Below, in pieces: positions 52,494 through 62,000 of a stretch of DNA of 64,000 bases. Position 1 is the first letter of the stretch, and the number at the start of each line of letters is the position of its first letter. Under the pieces are notes generated by a model. It worked only from the letters and a program-made list of their open reading frames with translations. It was not told where the DNA came from and searched no databases. Origin of the DNA: an uncultured Prevotella sp. (GTDB taxonomy: Bacteria > Bacteroidota > Bacteroidia > Bacteroidales > Bacteroidaceae); NCBI GenBank assembly GCA_937922435.1, contig CAKZVT010000058.1, forward strand, positions 34,853 to 98,852, written 5' to 3'. Both the position numbers and the translations under genes were made by a program.

Positions 52494-53561
52494 ATGAAAC
52501 AGATAATCTGCATAATATCATTCATAGCTTGCACTTTATGCGCGTCAGCTCAAGTTTTTGTCGAGTCGAAGATAGACTCTATCGAGATATTGATTGGCGA
52601 ACAGACTGACATCACATTAAGCGTCACAGCTCCCAAAGGTTCAAACGTAAAACTGCCGTCATACAAACCATCGCAAAACATCACCCCCGGAGTGGAGGTC
52701 TTGGAAAATTCTAATGCAGATACATCACAACTCGACAACGGACTTGTCAAAATAGAACAAAGGTACACCTTGACATCTTTTGACGAGAACTTGTATTACC
52801 TGCCGCCAATGGAGGTAAACGTAAACGGCAAAAAGTACAAGAGCAAAAGCCTGGCGTTGAAAGTACTTACCGTACCCGTCGACACGTTGCATCCTGAAAA
52901 ATTCTATCCTCCGAAAGGAGTACAAGACAATCCTTTCATGTGGAGCGAATTGGAACCTACATTCTGGCTGGGAGTAATTTTCGTTCTCATATCCATTCTA
53001 ACATACTATTTATGGACAAGGCTGAAAGAAAACAAGCCTGTGATAGCCAAAGTGCGAATAATAAAGAAAATACCACCGCATCAAAAGGCAATAAAGGAAA
53101 TTGAGCACTTGAAGCAGGCAAAAATGTCTGTTTCTGAAGACCAAAAGACATATTACACCCTCCTTACAGACGTGTTGCGAAGGTACATCAAAGAACGGTT
53201 TGGTTTCAATGCGATGGAAATGACAAGTTCTGAAATCATATCACGGTTGCAACAAGAAAGCGACAAGAAGATGATTGACGAGCTGAAAGAATTGTTCACG
53301 ACTGCCGACCTTGTAAAGTTTGCAAAATACTCGACATTGATAAACGAAAATGACGCAAACTTGGTGAATGCGATTGAATTCATCAATACGACCAAGCAGG
53401 ATGACCAGCCTACAATCGAGCATGTACGTCCGAATCTGACTGAAACCGACAAGCACAAGATGCGTTCGCGTACCGCATTGAAAACATCCATATACGTTTT
53501 ACTGGCTGCCAGTATTGCCATCCTCGTGTCCATAGTGCGCCAAATTTGTTTGTTGGTATAA
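52494..53561 (+). CDS. Bat-operon membrane protein with BatD-like N-terminal domain
   Basis: The 355-residue protein has a signal peptide (MKQIICIISFIACTLCASAQ). A periplasmic Ig-like segment (about 20-150, e.g. SIEILIGEQTDITLSVTAPK) resembles the start of BatD. A membrane helix lies near 157-178 (TFWLGVIFVLISILTYYL), and a cytosolic helical part ends in a final membrane helix (SIYVLLAASIAILVS). ATG 52494 is chosen because it starts the signal peptide; the longer frame from 52449 has no family support. It lies between DUF58 and the VWA genes and is expected to join them in a membrane complex. Confidence 0.8.
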   Translation: MKQIICIISFIACTLCASAQVFVESKIDSIEILIGEQTDITLSVTAPKGSNVKLPSYKPSQNITPGVEVLENSNADTSQLDNGLVKIEQRYTLTSFDENLYYLPPMEVNVNGKKYKSKSLALKVLTVPVDTLHPEKFYPPKGVQDNPFMWSELEPTFWLGVIFVLISILTYYLWTRLKENKPVIAKVRIIKKIPPHQKAIKEIEHLKQAKMSVSEDQKTYYTLLTDVLRRYIKERFGFNAMEMTSSEIISRLQQESDKKMIDELKELFTTADLVKFAKYSTLINENDANLVNAIEFINTTKQDDQPTIEHVRPNLTETDKHKMRSRTALKTSIYVLLAASIAILVSIVRQICLLV

Positions 53562-53577
53562 GAATTTTTGAAGATTT

Positions 53578-54576
53578 ATGGAATTTGTCAATAAAGAATA
53601 TTTCTTACTGCTTCTGCTGCTTATACCATACTTCATTTGGTATTTGCTTTATAGGAAGAAGAGTGAGCCGACAATGCGGATGAGCGACACGTTCGCTTAT
53701 CAATACGCCCACCGCAGCCTGCGTGTAAGGCTTATCGGACTGCCCATGCTGCTGCGGGTTCTTACGTTTATACTTGTCGTCATAATCTTAGCCAGGCCAC
53801 AAACACACAACAGTTGGGGGCAACGGACGGTTGAAGGCATTGACATAATGCTGGCTATGGACGTATCGACCAGTATGCTGGCGGAGGACTTGAAGCCGAA
53901 CAGGATTGAAGCTGCAAAAGATGTTGCTTCAGAATTCATTTCAGGACGTCCCGACGACAACATTGGTCTTACCATATTTGCAGGGGAAGCGTTTACGCAA
54001 TGCCCTATGACAACAGACCATGCATCACTGATAAGCCTGTTGCAGAACGTCAGGACTGACATTGCCGCCAGGGGACTTATCGAGGACGGAACAGCAATCG
54101 GCATGGGGCTGGCAAATGCTGTAGGAAGGTTGAAGGACAGCAAGGCTAAAAGCAAAGTCGTAATTTTGCTAACCGACGGAAGCAACAACATGGGTGACAT
54201 ATCGCCACTTACAGCGGCCAATATTGCCAAAAGTTTCGGAATACGTGTTTATACAATTGCGATTGGCAGCAAGATAATGGCGCCATATCCGATGCAAATA
54301 GGTGGGACTACACAATATGTCAATATGCGCGCCGACATCGACGTTGAGACGCTTGATGAAATAGCATCTACAGCAGACGGACATTTTTACCGCGCTACAA
54401 ATACTGCTGAATTGAAGAAAATATATGAGGATATAGACAAGCTCGAAAAAACGAAAATGGATGTCAAAAAATTCTCCAAACGTTATGACGCCTATCAACC
54501 ATTTGCGTTAGCCGCATTTATTTCAATGCTATTGGAGGTTCTATTGAGACTTGTGGTATTCCGCCGCATACCGTAA
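53578..54576 (+). CDS. batA: BatA, VWA-domain aerotolerance protein
   Basis: The 332-residue protein begins with the aerotolerance-regulator N-terminal membrane segment (YFLLLLLLIPYFIWYLLYRK) and has a second helix before the VWA domain. The MIDAS motif is IMLAMDVSTSMLAEDLKPNR, followed by the conserved Thr and Asp positions in IGLTIFAGEAF and VVILLTDGSNNMGD. Bat proteins were named for aerotolerance in Bacteroides fragilis; the molecular role is unclear but likely involves VWA domains exposed to the periplasm. Another membrane helix lies at the C-terminus (FALAAFISMLLEVLLRLVVF). Co-transcribed with batB, 20 bp downstream. Confidence 0.93.
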   Translation: MEFVNKEYFLLLLLLIPYFIWYLLYRKKSEPTMRMSDTFAYQYAHRSLRVRLIGLPMLLRVLTFILVVIILARPQTHNSWGQRTVEGIDIMLAMDVSTSMLAEDLKPNRIEAAKDVASEFISGRPDDNIGLTIFAGEAFTQCPMTTDHASLISLLQNVRTDIAARGLIEDGTAIGMGLANAVGRLKDSKAKSKVVILLTDGSNNMGDISPLTAANIAKSFGIRVYTIAIGSKIMAPYPMQIGGTTQYVNMRADIDVETLDEIASTADGHFYRATNTAELKKIYEDIDKLEKTKMDVKKFSKRYDAYQPFALAAFISMLLEVLLRLVVFRRIP

Positions 54577-54596
54577 AAACAATAAAATGATACTTT

Positions 54597-55613
54597 ATGT
54601 TCAGATTTGAAGACCCTACATATCTATATTTGCTGATATTGCTTCCAGTCCTTATAGCAATAAGGATGTTAGGACTGCGCAAAAGGAAAAAACAACTGGC
54701 AAAGTTCGGCGACCCGACATTGTTGAAGCATCTGATGCCTGACGTATCAAGGACAAGAAGGGAAGTCAAGTTCTGGCTTATGTTTGCAATCGTAGCGTTG
54801 CTCATTATAATGTTAGCAAGACCACAAATGGGCGCGAAAATAAATCAAGAACAACGCAATGGCATAGAAGTAATAATCGCATTGGACATAAGTAATTCCA
54901 TGAAAGCCGAAGACGTAGCACCGTCAAGGATGGATAAAAGCAAAATGTTGATAGAGAATTTGGTTGACAATTTCACAAATGATAAAATCGGATTAGTTGT
55001 TTTCGCAGGTGATGCTTTTGTACAATTGCCTATAACCAGCGATTACGTTTCTGCCAAAATGTTCTTACAAAGCATTGACCCGTCACTTATCGCCATACAA
55101 GGAACAAACTTAGCAGAAGCAATAGAGCTCAGTGCCAAAAGTTTTACCAAACAAGAGAACATCGGACGAGCCATTATTGTTATAACAGACGGCGAAGACC
55201 ATGAAGGCGGCGCAACAGAGGCCGCTGAAAAAGCGAAGAAAAACGGCATGCCTGTTTTTGTCTTAGGTGTAGGAACCTCTAAAGGTTCTCTCGTACCAGA
55301 TGGTAATGGCGGATACATGAAAGACAAGTCAGGACAGGAAGTTATGTCGGCCTTGAATGAAGATATGTGTAAACAAATCGCGAAGGCAGGAGGCGGAGCA
55401 TATATCCATGTTGACAATAACAACATTGCTCAACAGCAACTTAACAACGAGATATCAAAAATACAGAAAGGCGAAATATTAAATGTTGTATACAGCGAAT
55501 ATGATGAACAATTCCAAGCTGTTGGAATTCTAATCATTATAATGTTAGTTATAGAATCAGTCATTCTTGAAAGCAAAAACCCATTGCTCAACAGAATTAA
55601 ACTATTCAAATAA
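54597..55613 (+). CDS. batB: BatB, VWA-domain aerotolerance protein
   Basis: This 338-residue paralogue of BatA has membrane helices at the N-terminus (TYLYLLILLPVLIAIRML) and a VWA domain with MIDAS VIIALDISNSMKAEDVAPSR. IGLVVFAGDAFVQLPITSDY and AIIVITDGEDHEGGATEAAE follow, and a C-terminal helix (AVGILIIIMLVIESVIL) closes it. Compared with BatA it has an insertion with LVPDGNGGYMKDKSGQE, typical of BatB. It probably forms a complex with BatA and the MoxR partner. The gene is 20 bp after batA and 11 bp before batC. Confidence 0.92.
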   Translation: MFRFEDPTYLYLLILLPVLIAIRMLGLRKRKKQLAKFGDPTLLKHLMPDVSRTRREVKFWLMFAIVALLIIMLARPQMGAKINQEQRNGIEVIIALDISNSMKAEDVAPSRMDKSKMLIENLVDNFTNDKIGLVVFAGDAFVQLPITSDYVSAKMFLQSIDPSLIAIQGTNLAEAIELSAKSFTKQENIGRAIIVITDGEDHEGGATEAAEKAKKNGMPVFVLGVGTSKGSLVPDGNGGYMKDKSGQEVMSALNEDMCKQIAKAGGGAYIHVDNNNIAQQQLNNEISKIQKGEILNVVYSEYDEQFQAVGILIIIMLVIESVILESKNPLLNRIKLFK

Positions 55614-55624
55614 GGACAAGGCAA

Positions 55625-56293
55625 ATGAAATCTAACACGGTCAAACATATTATACTGATTTTATTGTTGAGCATATCAACGGTTGCCTATGCACAGACTG
55701 ACCGTCAGTTCATACGTGAGGGGAATCGTCTTTTCACAAAGCAACAATATGACAAGGCAGAAGTACAATACAGAAAAGCTATAGAAAAGAACTCGTCTAA
55801 TCCTCAAGCCCTATACAATTTGGGATGTGCCTTGATGATGCAAAATAAAGACTCTGCAGCAATAGTACAATATCAAAAAGCTACAAAGGTAGAAAAAAAC
55901 AAGACACGGTTGGCCAGTGTCTACCACAACATAGGCGTAGTATGCCAAAACCACAAAATGTATGGCGAAGCAATAAAAGCTTATGAACAAGCACTAAGGA
56001 ATAATCCTAAAGATGACGAAACTCGCTACAATCTTGCTTTGTGTAAGAAGATGAAAAAGGAAAACAAAGAAAACAAGAAAAATAATAGTGGCGAAAGCAA
56101 ACAGCAGAATGATAAAGAGAGGAAAAATGACAAAGAAAAAAACAAGCCGCAGCAACCTAATGAACGAATGAGTAAAGATAATGCGGAACAGCTAATCAAT
56201 GCAGCCATACAAAATGAAAAGGCGACACAACAACGTTTGAAAAAGGCCATGCAGAAACCAGGAACACGCAAAACCAGTGATAAAAACTGGTGA
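55625..56293 (+). CDS. batC: BatC, TPR-containing aerotolerance protein
   Basis: The 222-residue product has a signal peptide (HIILILLLSISTVAYAQ) and three to four TPR units (about 28-135, e.g. GNRLFTKQQYDKAEVQYRKA, ALYNLGCALMMQNKDSAAIV, VYHNIGVVCQNHKMYGEAIK). A strongly charged tail follows, rich in Lys, Asn and Glu (KKMKKENKENKKNNSGESKQ), ending in a helical part (NAAIQNEKATQQRLKKAMQK). TPRs usually mediate protein contacts, which fits a scaffold within the Bat complex. The tail looks like an unstructured basic/acidic linker. Confidence 0.9.
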   Translation: MKSNTVKHIILILLLSISTVAYAQTDRQFIREGNRLFTKQQYDKAEVQYRKAIEKNSSNPQALYNLGCALMMQNKDSAAIVQYQKATKVEKNKTRLASVYHNIGVVCQNHKMYGEAIKAYEQALRNNPKDDETRYNLALCKKMKKENKENKKNNSGESKQQNDKERKNDKEKNKPQQPNERMSKDNAEQLINAAIQNEKATQQRLKKAMQKPGTRKTSDKNW

Positions 56294-56326
56294 CAACTCA
56301 TAAAATCACAGGTAAAGTTTTTAAGT

Positions 56327-58900
56327 ATGAATAAATATATTTTCATATTACAGATTTCAATATTATTTGGTTTTTTACCAGCTAAAGCCCAACGGTTTAC
56401 TGTAAATGTACCGTCAAATGTATCTGTGGGTGAAAATTTCAGACTTGTTTATACTATAGATACACAAAATGCAAAAGATTTCCGCATAGGCAATATTCCA
56501 GAAGCACTGGAAATAATAACAGGCCCATATACTTCTAAACAAGCTAGCTATAGGATGGTTAATGGGCATACAACAGGTTCGTCATCCATTACGTTCACAT
56601 TCATACTTTGTGCAACAAAAAACGGAGTGTATAATATACCTCCTGCCCATATAACTGCTAATGGGAAAAGTTTTTCGTCCAAAAATGTAAAAATCAAAGT
56701 TTCCGGTGAAAGCCATAATACAGGCGGTGCACCACGCATGCACGACGAAACCACAAACCAATCTAAGCTACATGATGCCGGGACACCGGTTAAAGAAAGC
56801 GATTTGTTCATAAAAGTCAGCGCCAGCAAACAGCGTGTTCACGAGCAAGAGCCAGTGTTGCTGACATATAAAGTCTATACTCTTGTAGACCTTACACAAC
56901 TTGAAGGAAAAATGCCTGATTTAACAGGTTTCCACACACAAGAAATTCCACTTCCACAGCAAAAATCATTCCATATAGAAAGGGTTAACGGACGCCCGTA
57001 CAGATGCGTTACATGGAGCCAATATGTAATGTATCCACAAATGACAGGAAAACTTGAAATACCGAGCATAACATTCAATGGCACTGTCATTCAGCAAAAC
57101 CGCAATGTAGACCCATTTGAAGCATTCCTTAACGGAGGTTCTGGATATATAGAAGTAAAACGTGCCATAAAAGCTCCTGGAATGACTATACAAGTTGACC
57201 CACTACCCAAACGCCCTGCCAATTTCTCTGGTGGTGTCGGAAAATTCAATATAAGTGCCCAATTAAATAAAAACGAGGTAAAAGCAAACGAGCCCATTAC
57301 AATACGTGTTGTTGTAAGTGGAATAGGAAATCTCAAATTGATAAAACAGCCTCAAATAAAATTCCCTAAAGACTTTGATACATATGATGCCAAAATAACA
57401 GATAAGACTAAGTTGACAACAAATGGAGTAGAAGGGAATGTTATTTATGATTACGTTGCCGTTCCACGCAACCAGGGAGACTATGTAATTCCTGCAATTG
57501 AATTTGTATATTATGACACTGAAGCTAATGCGTATAAAACGCTGAGAACTCAGCAATTCAAGCTCGAAATAGCCAAAGGCAGTGTAAATACGAACTCTTC
57601 CGCCGACTATAGCAATTTAAGAAACAAAGACATAAGACCAATAAAAGAAGGTGACATAAACATACAAGACATTAAGAACATCTTTTATGGCTCAACTACA
57701 TATTGGGTTATATTATCCACTTTATTTGTGATTTTTGCCGGCATACTTGTTATATTCCGCAAACGGGCTATTGACAATGCAGACATTACAAAATTAAAAA
57801 TAAAAAAAGCCAACCGAATTGCAACCAAACGGTTGAAAAATGCAAACACGTTGATGCTTAACAACGAGCACGGCAAATTCTACGATGAAGTGTTAAAAGC
57901 ATTGTGGGGATATGTCAGCGACAAGCTCAACATGCCTGTTGAACAGCTGTCGAAAGACAACATATCTGATAAATTGGCGCAGCAAAATGTCGATGCTGAA
58001 ACCATATCAATGTTTATACATGCCATCGACGAATGCGAGTACAACCGATATGCTCCTGGTGATGCAAAAGGAAACATGAACCTAACGTTTGAAGCAGCAA
58101 TGACCGCCATAATAAAAATAGAAAACGTCTTAAAGAAAAAAACGAAAAAACAACTCTCATCGTCAATATTATTATGTATTGTGATACTGGCGGTATCTAC
58201 ACCTGCAACGGCAATTACAAAAAAGAATGCTGATGATGAATATAAAAAGGGCAATTATCAACAAGCCATAAGGGATTATGAAGAGCTGTTAAAAAAAGGC
58301 CCTTGCGTAGAGTTGTATTACAATCTCGGTAACGCATATTATCGTACTGATAATATCACACGTGCCGTATTGAATTATGAACGAGCGTTATTAATGTCTC
58401 CTGGTGATGAAGACATAAGATTCAATCTGCAAATGGCAAAATCAAAAACCATAGACAAAATAACGCCTAAATCAGAAATGTTTTTTATAACATGGTACAA
58501 ATCACTGATAAACATTACAAGTGTCGACGGATGGGCTCATACTGCAATCATCAGCATTGCAATGGCATTGATTCTAATCCTATTATATCTTTTTGGTAAA
58601 AAGACTTCGTTCCGCAAAATAGGTTTCTATAGTGCGTCTTTTTTTGTTGTGCTTTTCATAATCAGCAATGTTTTTGCATATGAGCAACGCCGAATACTGA
58701 CACAGCGTACAGGAGCTATCATTACTTCAACATCTGCAGCATTGAAGAAAACGCCTGTGCCAAACAGTGAATATAATACAATTGTACACGAAGGAAGCCG
58801 CGTTGAAATAATTGACGACACTATGAAAGATTGGAAATTTGTCAAGCTTGAAGACGGTCGTGAAGGTTGGATTCAAAGTTCACAAATTGAACGGATATAA
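56327..58900 (+). CDS. batD: BatD-BatE fusion: BatD ectodomain plus TPR-SH3 module
   Basis: The 857-residue protein starts with a signal peptide (FILQISILFGFLPAKAQ). BatD beta domains run from about 22 to 450 (FRLVYTIDTQNAKDFRIGNI, MYPQMTGKLEIPSITFNGTV). A membrane helix near 460-482 (TTYWVILSTLFVIFAGILVI) is followed by a cytosolic helical part to about 600. A second signal-like hydrophobic stretch lies near 610-630 (LSSSILLCIVILAVSTPATA). TPRs (ADDEYKKGNYQQAIRDYEEL, YNLGNAYYRTDNITRAVLNY), two more helices and an SH3-like domain (EGSRVEIIDDTMKDWKFVKL) follow. The C-terminal 240 residues correspond to BatE, usually described as a separate gene. No stop or start codon separates the halves. Confidence 0.85.
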   Translation: MNKYIFILQISILFGFLPAKAQRFTVNVPSNVSVGENFRLVYTIDTQNAKDFRIGNIPEALEIITGPYTSKQASYRMVNGHTTGSSSITFTFILCATKNGVYNIPPAHITANGKSFSSKNVKIKVSGESHNTGGAPRMHDETTNQSKLHDAGTPVKESDLFIKVSASKQRVHEQEPVLLTYKVYTLVDLTQLEGKMPDLTGFHTQEIPLPQQKSFHIERVNGRPYRCVTWSQYVMYPQMTGKLEIPSITFNGTVIQQNRNVDPFEAFLNGGSGYIEVKRAIKAPGMTIQVDPLPKRPANFSGGVGKFNISAQLNKNEVKANEPITIRVVVSGIGNLKLIKQPQIKFPKDFDTYDAKITDKTKLTTNGVEGNVIYDYVAVPRNQGDYVIPAIEFVYYDTEANAYKTLRTQQFKLEIAKGSVNTNSSADYSNLRNKDIRPIKEGDINIQDIKNIFYGSTTYWVILSTLFVIFAGILVIFRKRAIDNADITKLKIKKANRIATKRLKNANTLMLNNEHGKFYDEVLKALWGYVSDKLNMPVEQLSKDNISDKLAQQNVDAETISMFIHAIDECEYNRYAPGDAKGNMNLTFEAAMTAIIKIENVLKKKTKKQLSSSILLCIVILAVSTPATAITKKNADDEYKKGNYQQAIRDYEELLKKGPCVELYYNLGNAYYRTDNITRAVLNYERALLMSPGDEDIRFNLQMAKSKTIDKITPKSEMFFITWYKSLINITSVDGWAHTAIISIAMALILILLYLFGKKTSFRKIGFYSASFFVVLFIISNVFAYEQRRILTQRTGAIITSTSAALKKTPVPNSEYNTIVHEGSRVEIIDDTMKDWKFVKLEDGREGWIQSSQIERI

Positions 58901-58947
58901 TATAAATAAAATACGAAGATGGAACTCATTAACAAATAAAATGACTG

Positions 58948-59634
58948 ATGCAAACATTGATAGATATAGACCTAAACATTCTTGAGTTCTTCAATGGGAG
59001 CAACTCTTTGTTTATCGACAATCTGGCCGTAATCCTTACGTCTGGATTGACATGGATTCCATTATATCTGTCACTGCTTTATGTTGTCATTAAAAACAAT
59101 GAGACAATGAAGCAAATAATGCTTGTTGTCGGATGCGTTATTTTATGTATAATCCTGTCTGACGGTGTTGCCGATTTCATTGTCAAGCCAATGGTTGAAC
59201 GCCTAAGACCGTCCCATGACCCGTCAATCAAATTTTCAGTACACTTAGTTGACGGTATAAGAGGCAACTTATATAGTTTCTTTTCCGCACACGCTTCAAA
59301 CACATTCTGCATAGCAGTGTTTTTTTCACTTCTTGTCCGTAATAGAGTTTTCATCATCTCGATGGTTCTGTGGTCACTCATCAATTGCTGGACACGAATG
59401 TATTTAGGTCTCCATTATCCCAGTGACATTATGGTCGGGCTTTTATGGGGAGGAGTTTCCGGAGCGTTTGCTTATTACATTTACATAAAATCTTACTTGC
59501 ATATATATAAGAAATTCAATTTCATTTCTTCAAGATACACATCCACCGGGTATAACCAGATGGATACAGACATTGTTCTATTTGTATTAGTAATTACGTT
59601 GCTATTTGCAATAATTAAAGCATTAGTTATTTAA
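58948..59634 (+). CDS. PAP2-family membrane phosphatase
   Basis: The 228-residue protein has the three phosphatase motifs: KPMVERLRPSHDP (KX6RP), SFFSAHASNTF (a PSGH-like motif reading FSAH) and RMYLGLHYPSD (RX5HX3D). Five to six hydrophobic helices surround them. PAP2 enzymes remove phosphate from lipid phosphates such as undecaprenyl diphosphate or phosphatidate at the membrane. The second motif lacks the usual Pro and Gly but keeps the catalytic His. It follows the Bat operon by 47 bp and precedes queA by 9 bp, so it may be the first gene of the next block. Confidence 0.9.
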   Translation: MQTLIDIDLNILEFFNGSNSLFIDNLAVILTSGLTWIPLYLSLLYVVIKNNETMKQIMLVVGCVILCIILSDGVADFIVKPMVERLRPSHDPSIKFSVHLVDGIRGNLYSFFSAHASNTFCIAVFFSLLVRNRVFIISMVLWSLINCWTRMYLGLHYPSDIMVGLLWGGVSGAFAYYIYIKSYLHIYKKFNFISSRYTSTGYNQMDTDIVLFVLVITLLFAIIKALVI

Positions 59635-59643
59635 TCATATTTT

Positions 59644-60858
59644 ATGGACACCAAACATATTCGCATTAAGGACTACAATTATGAATTGCCAAATGAGCGC
59701 ATTGCCAAATATCCAGTTCCACAGCGCGACCATAGCAAATTACTCATATATAACAGAGGGGATATTTCTGAAGACGTTTTCTATAATTTGCCCAATTATC
59801 TTCCTACGGGTTCGCTCATGGTGTTCAATAACACACGAGTTATCCATGCGCGCATACATTTCAAGAAAAGTACTGGAGCCTTGATTGAAGTGTTCCTTTT
59901 GGAACCAGCAAGTCCATCCGACTACGAACAAATGTTCCAAACACGGGAAAACTGTTCATGGTTATGTATGATTGGCAACCTGAAAAAATGGAAAGAGGGC
60001 ACGTTGTCACACGCACTCAACGTGAACGGACACGAGATAGTCTTTTCCGCAACCAAACGAGAGGAACAAGGTACATCCCATTGGGTTGATTTTTCCTGGA
60101 ATGATGCAGAAGTGACATTTGCAGATATTTTGGAAACCATAGGCGAATTGCCTATACCGCCATATCTAAACCGTGCTAGCCAAGAAAGCGATAAAATAAC
60201 TTATCAAACCGTATATTCCAAGATAAAAGGCAGTGTAGCTGCCCCTACAGCTGGTTTGCATTTCACTAATGAAGTACTCAATTCCATCGACACTCATGGT
60301 ATTGAACGTGAAGAAGTTACATTACATGTCGGCGCTGGAACATTCAAGCCTGTTAAAAGCGAAGAGATATCAGGACATGGGATGCACACTGAATACATTT
60401 GTGTAAAACGTTCTACCATTGAAAATCTTATAAAGCATGATGCCTGCGCCATAGCTGTAGGAACAACAAGCGTGCGCACTTTGGAAAGTCTTTATTATAT
60501 AGGTGTACGGTTACATGAAAATCCACAAACACCAGAAGGGCAACTTCACATCGGCCAATGGGAGCCATATGACACAAGTCCAACAATGCCGCCTGTTGAG
60601 GCGCTTCAAGCCATTATTGATTATCTCGATAGAAACGGGTTAGCTTCCATCCATTGCAGCACGCAAATCATCATCGCTCCTGGATACGAATACAAGATAG
60701 TGAAAACGCTTATAACAAACTTCCATCAGCCACAAAGCACACTATTATTACTTGTAAGTGCTTTCGTAAATGGAGATTGGGAGAGAATTTATGACTATGC
60801 ACTCGGGCATGATTTCCGCTTCCTAAGCTATGGAGACAGTTCTCTACTGATACCGTAA
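59644..60858 (+). CDS. queA: SAM:tRNA ribosyltransferase-isomerase QueA
   Basis: QueA builds epoxyqueuosine at tRNA position 34 by transferring the ribosyl part of S-adenosylmethionine to preQ1. The 404-residue protein begins IKDYNYELPNERIAKYPV and has RDHSKLLIYNRG, YQTVYSKIKGSVAAPTAGLH, LHVGAGTFKPVKSEEISGHG, VGTTSVRTLESL and FHQPQSTLLLLVSAFVNGDW, all family signatures. The length is slightly above the usual 340-350; the extra residues sit near 240-320. It is 9 bp after the PAP2 gene. No other queuosine gene is nearby. Confidence 0.94.
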   Translation: MDTKHIRIKDYNYELPNERIAKYPVPQRDHSKLLIYNRGDISEDVFYNLPNYLPTGSLMVFNNTRVIHARIHFKKSTGALIEVFLLEPASPSDYEQMFQTRENCSWLCMIGNLKKWKEGTLSHALNVNGHEIVFSATKREEQGTSHWVDFSWNDAEVTFADILETIGELPIPPYLNRASQESDKITYQTVYSKIKGSVAAPTAGLHFTNEVLNSIDTHGIEREEVTLHVGAGTFKPVKSEEISGHGMHTEYICVKRSTIENLIKHDACAIAVGTTSVRTLESLYYIGVRLHENPQTPEGQLHIGQWEPYDTSPTMPPVEALQAIIDYLDRNGLASIHCSTQIIIAPGYEYKIVKTLITNFHQPQSTLLLLVSAFVNGDWERIYDYALGHDFRFLSYGDSSLLIP

Positions 60859-60911
60859 ACTAGCCCATGGTTCAACAGATTCTTCCTTTTACTTTATAAG
60901 TTGATTAAAAT

Positions 60912-61970
60912 ATGAAAATAGGTGATAAAGTAAGATTTATAAGTGAAACCGGCGGCGGAATTGTGGCTGGATTTCAAGGAAAAAATATAGTATTGGTTGA
61001 AGACGAAGACGGGTTTCAGATACCCGTCCGCACCAACGATGTGGTTGTGGTAGAAACAGACGACTACAATATAAAGATAGAGACACCTGCTCAGAAAAAC
61101 GATTCTGAAGAGATAGACTATGACCCGGCTGACCGACCTGTAATATTCCGTCAAGAGCCTGAAGAGCGTAAAGGCGGTGACACCTTGTCTGTGTATTTGG
61201 CCTTTGTTCCGATGAACGGCAAAGAACTTACCAATACAAAATTCGAAACATACATCGTAAATGACAGTAACTATTTCATCAGTTATTCATATGCAACCAT
61301 GGAAAGCGCAAACTGCCATTTGCGCTCTGCTGGTGAGATAGAACCAAACACCAAACTTTTCATCGAAGAGTTTGACAGGGAAACATTGAATACGCTTGAA
61401 CGTATCAACATACAGCTTATCGCATATAAGCGCGGCAAGCCATTTTTGGCAAAACCTGCGGTTGATACGCAAATCAGGATTGACACAGTAAAATTCTACA
61501 AACTTCATACTTTCAAGGAAAACGACTTCTTCGAACAGCCGGCTTTGCTCTATACAATAATAGAGAACGACAAGTCTGTGCGTCCCTTGGTGATAGACGC
61601 ACAAAAGCTTAAGCAGGAAATGGCGCACAAAATCTCAACGGATAGTAAAAAGTCTCTTACGCAACCTGTAAAACAAAAAAGCAAAGACGCGCCAATCGTC
61701 ATTGACCTGCACGCTGACGAGTTACTTGACACTACTGCCGGAATGTCTGCGGCTGACATACTGAATCACCAGCTTGACGTGTTCAGAAAAACGATGGACA
61801 AATACAAAAAACAAACAGGTACAAAACTGGTATTCATCCACGGAAAGGGAGAAGGCGTATTGCGTCATGCCATAATACACGAACTCAACTACCGTTACAA
61901 ACGATGCCCATACCAGGATGCGTCATTTCAAGAATACGGCTATGGAGCTACACAAGTAACAATAAAATAG
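60912..61970 (+). CDS. DUF2027 and Smr domain protein
   Basis: The 352-residue protein starts with the DUF2027 region (MKIGDKVRFISETGGGIVAG, VLVEDEDGFQIPVRTND) and a beta-rich middle (DTLSVYLAFVPMNGKELTNT). It ends in an Smr domain with IDLHADELLD and KLVFIHGKGEGVLRHAI, the LDxH and HGxG nuclease-type motifs (here DLH and HGKG). Smr domains are found at the end of MutS2 and can nick DNA or RNA. This combination is common in Bacteroidetes with no settled function. It lies 53 bp after queA and 30 bp before nadE. Confidence 0.9.
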   Translation: MKIGDKVRFISETGGGIVAGFQGKNIVLVEDEDGFQIPVRTNDVVVVETDDYNIKIETPAQKNDSEEIDYDPADRPVIFRQEPEERKGGDTLSVYLAFVPMNGKELTNTKFETYIVNDSNYFISYSYATMESANCHLRSAGEIEPNTKLFIEEFDRETLNTLERINIQLIAYKRGKPFLAKPAVDTQIRIDTVKFYKLHTFKENDFFEQPALLYTIIENDKSVRPLVIDAQKLKQEMAHKISTDSKKSLTQPVKQKSKDAPIVIDLHADELLDTTAGMSAADILNHQLDVFRKTMDKYKKQTGTKLVFIHGKGEGVLRHAIIHELNYRYKRCPYQDASFQEYGYGATQVTIK

Positions 61971-62000
61971 CTTCATCAACAGAAGTAAAATAATATAGAC

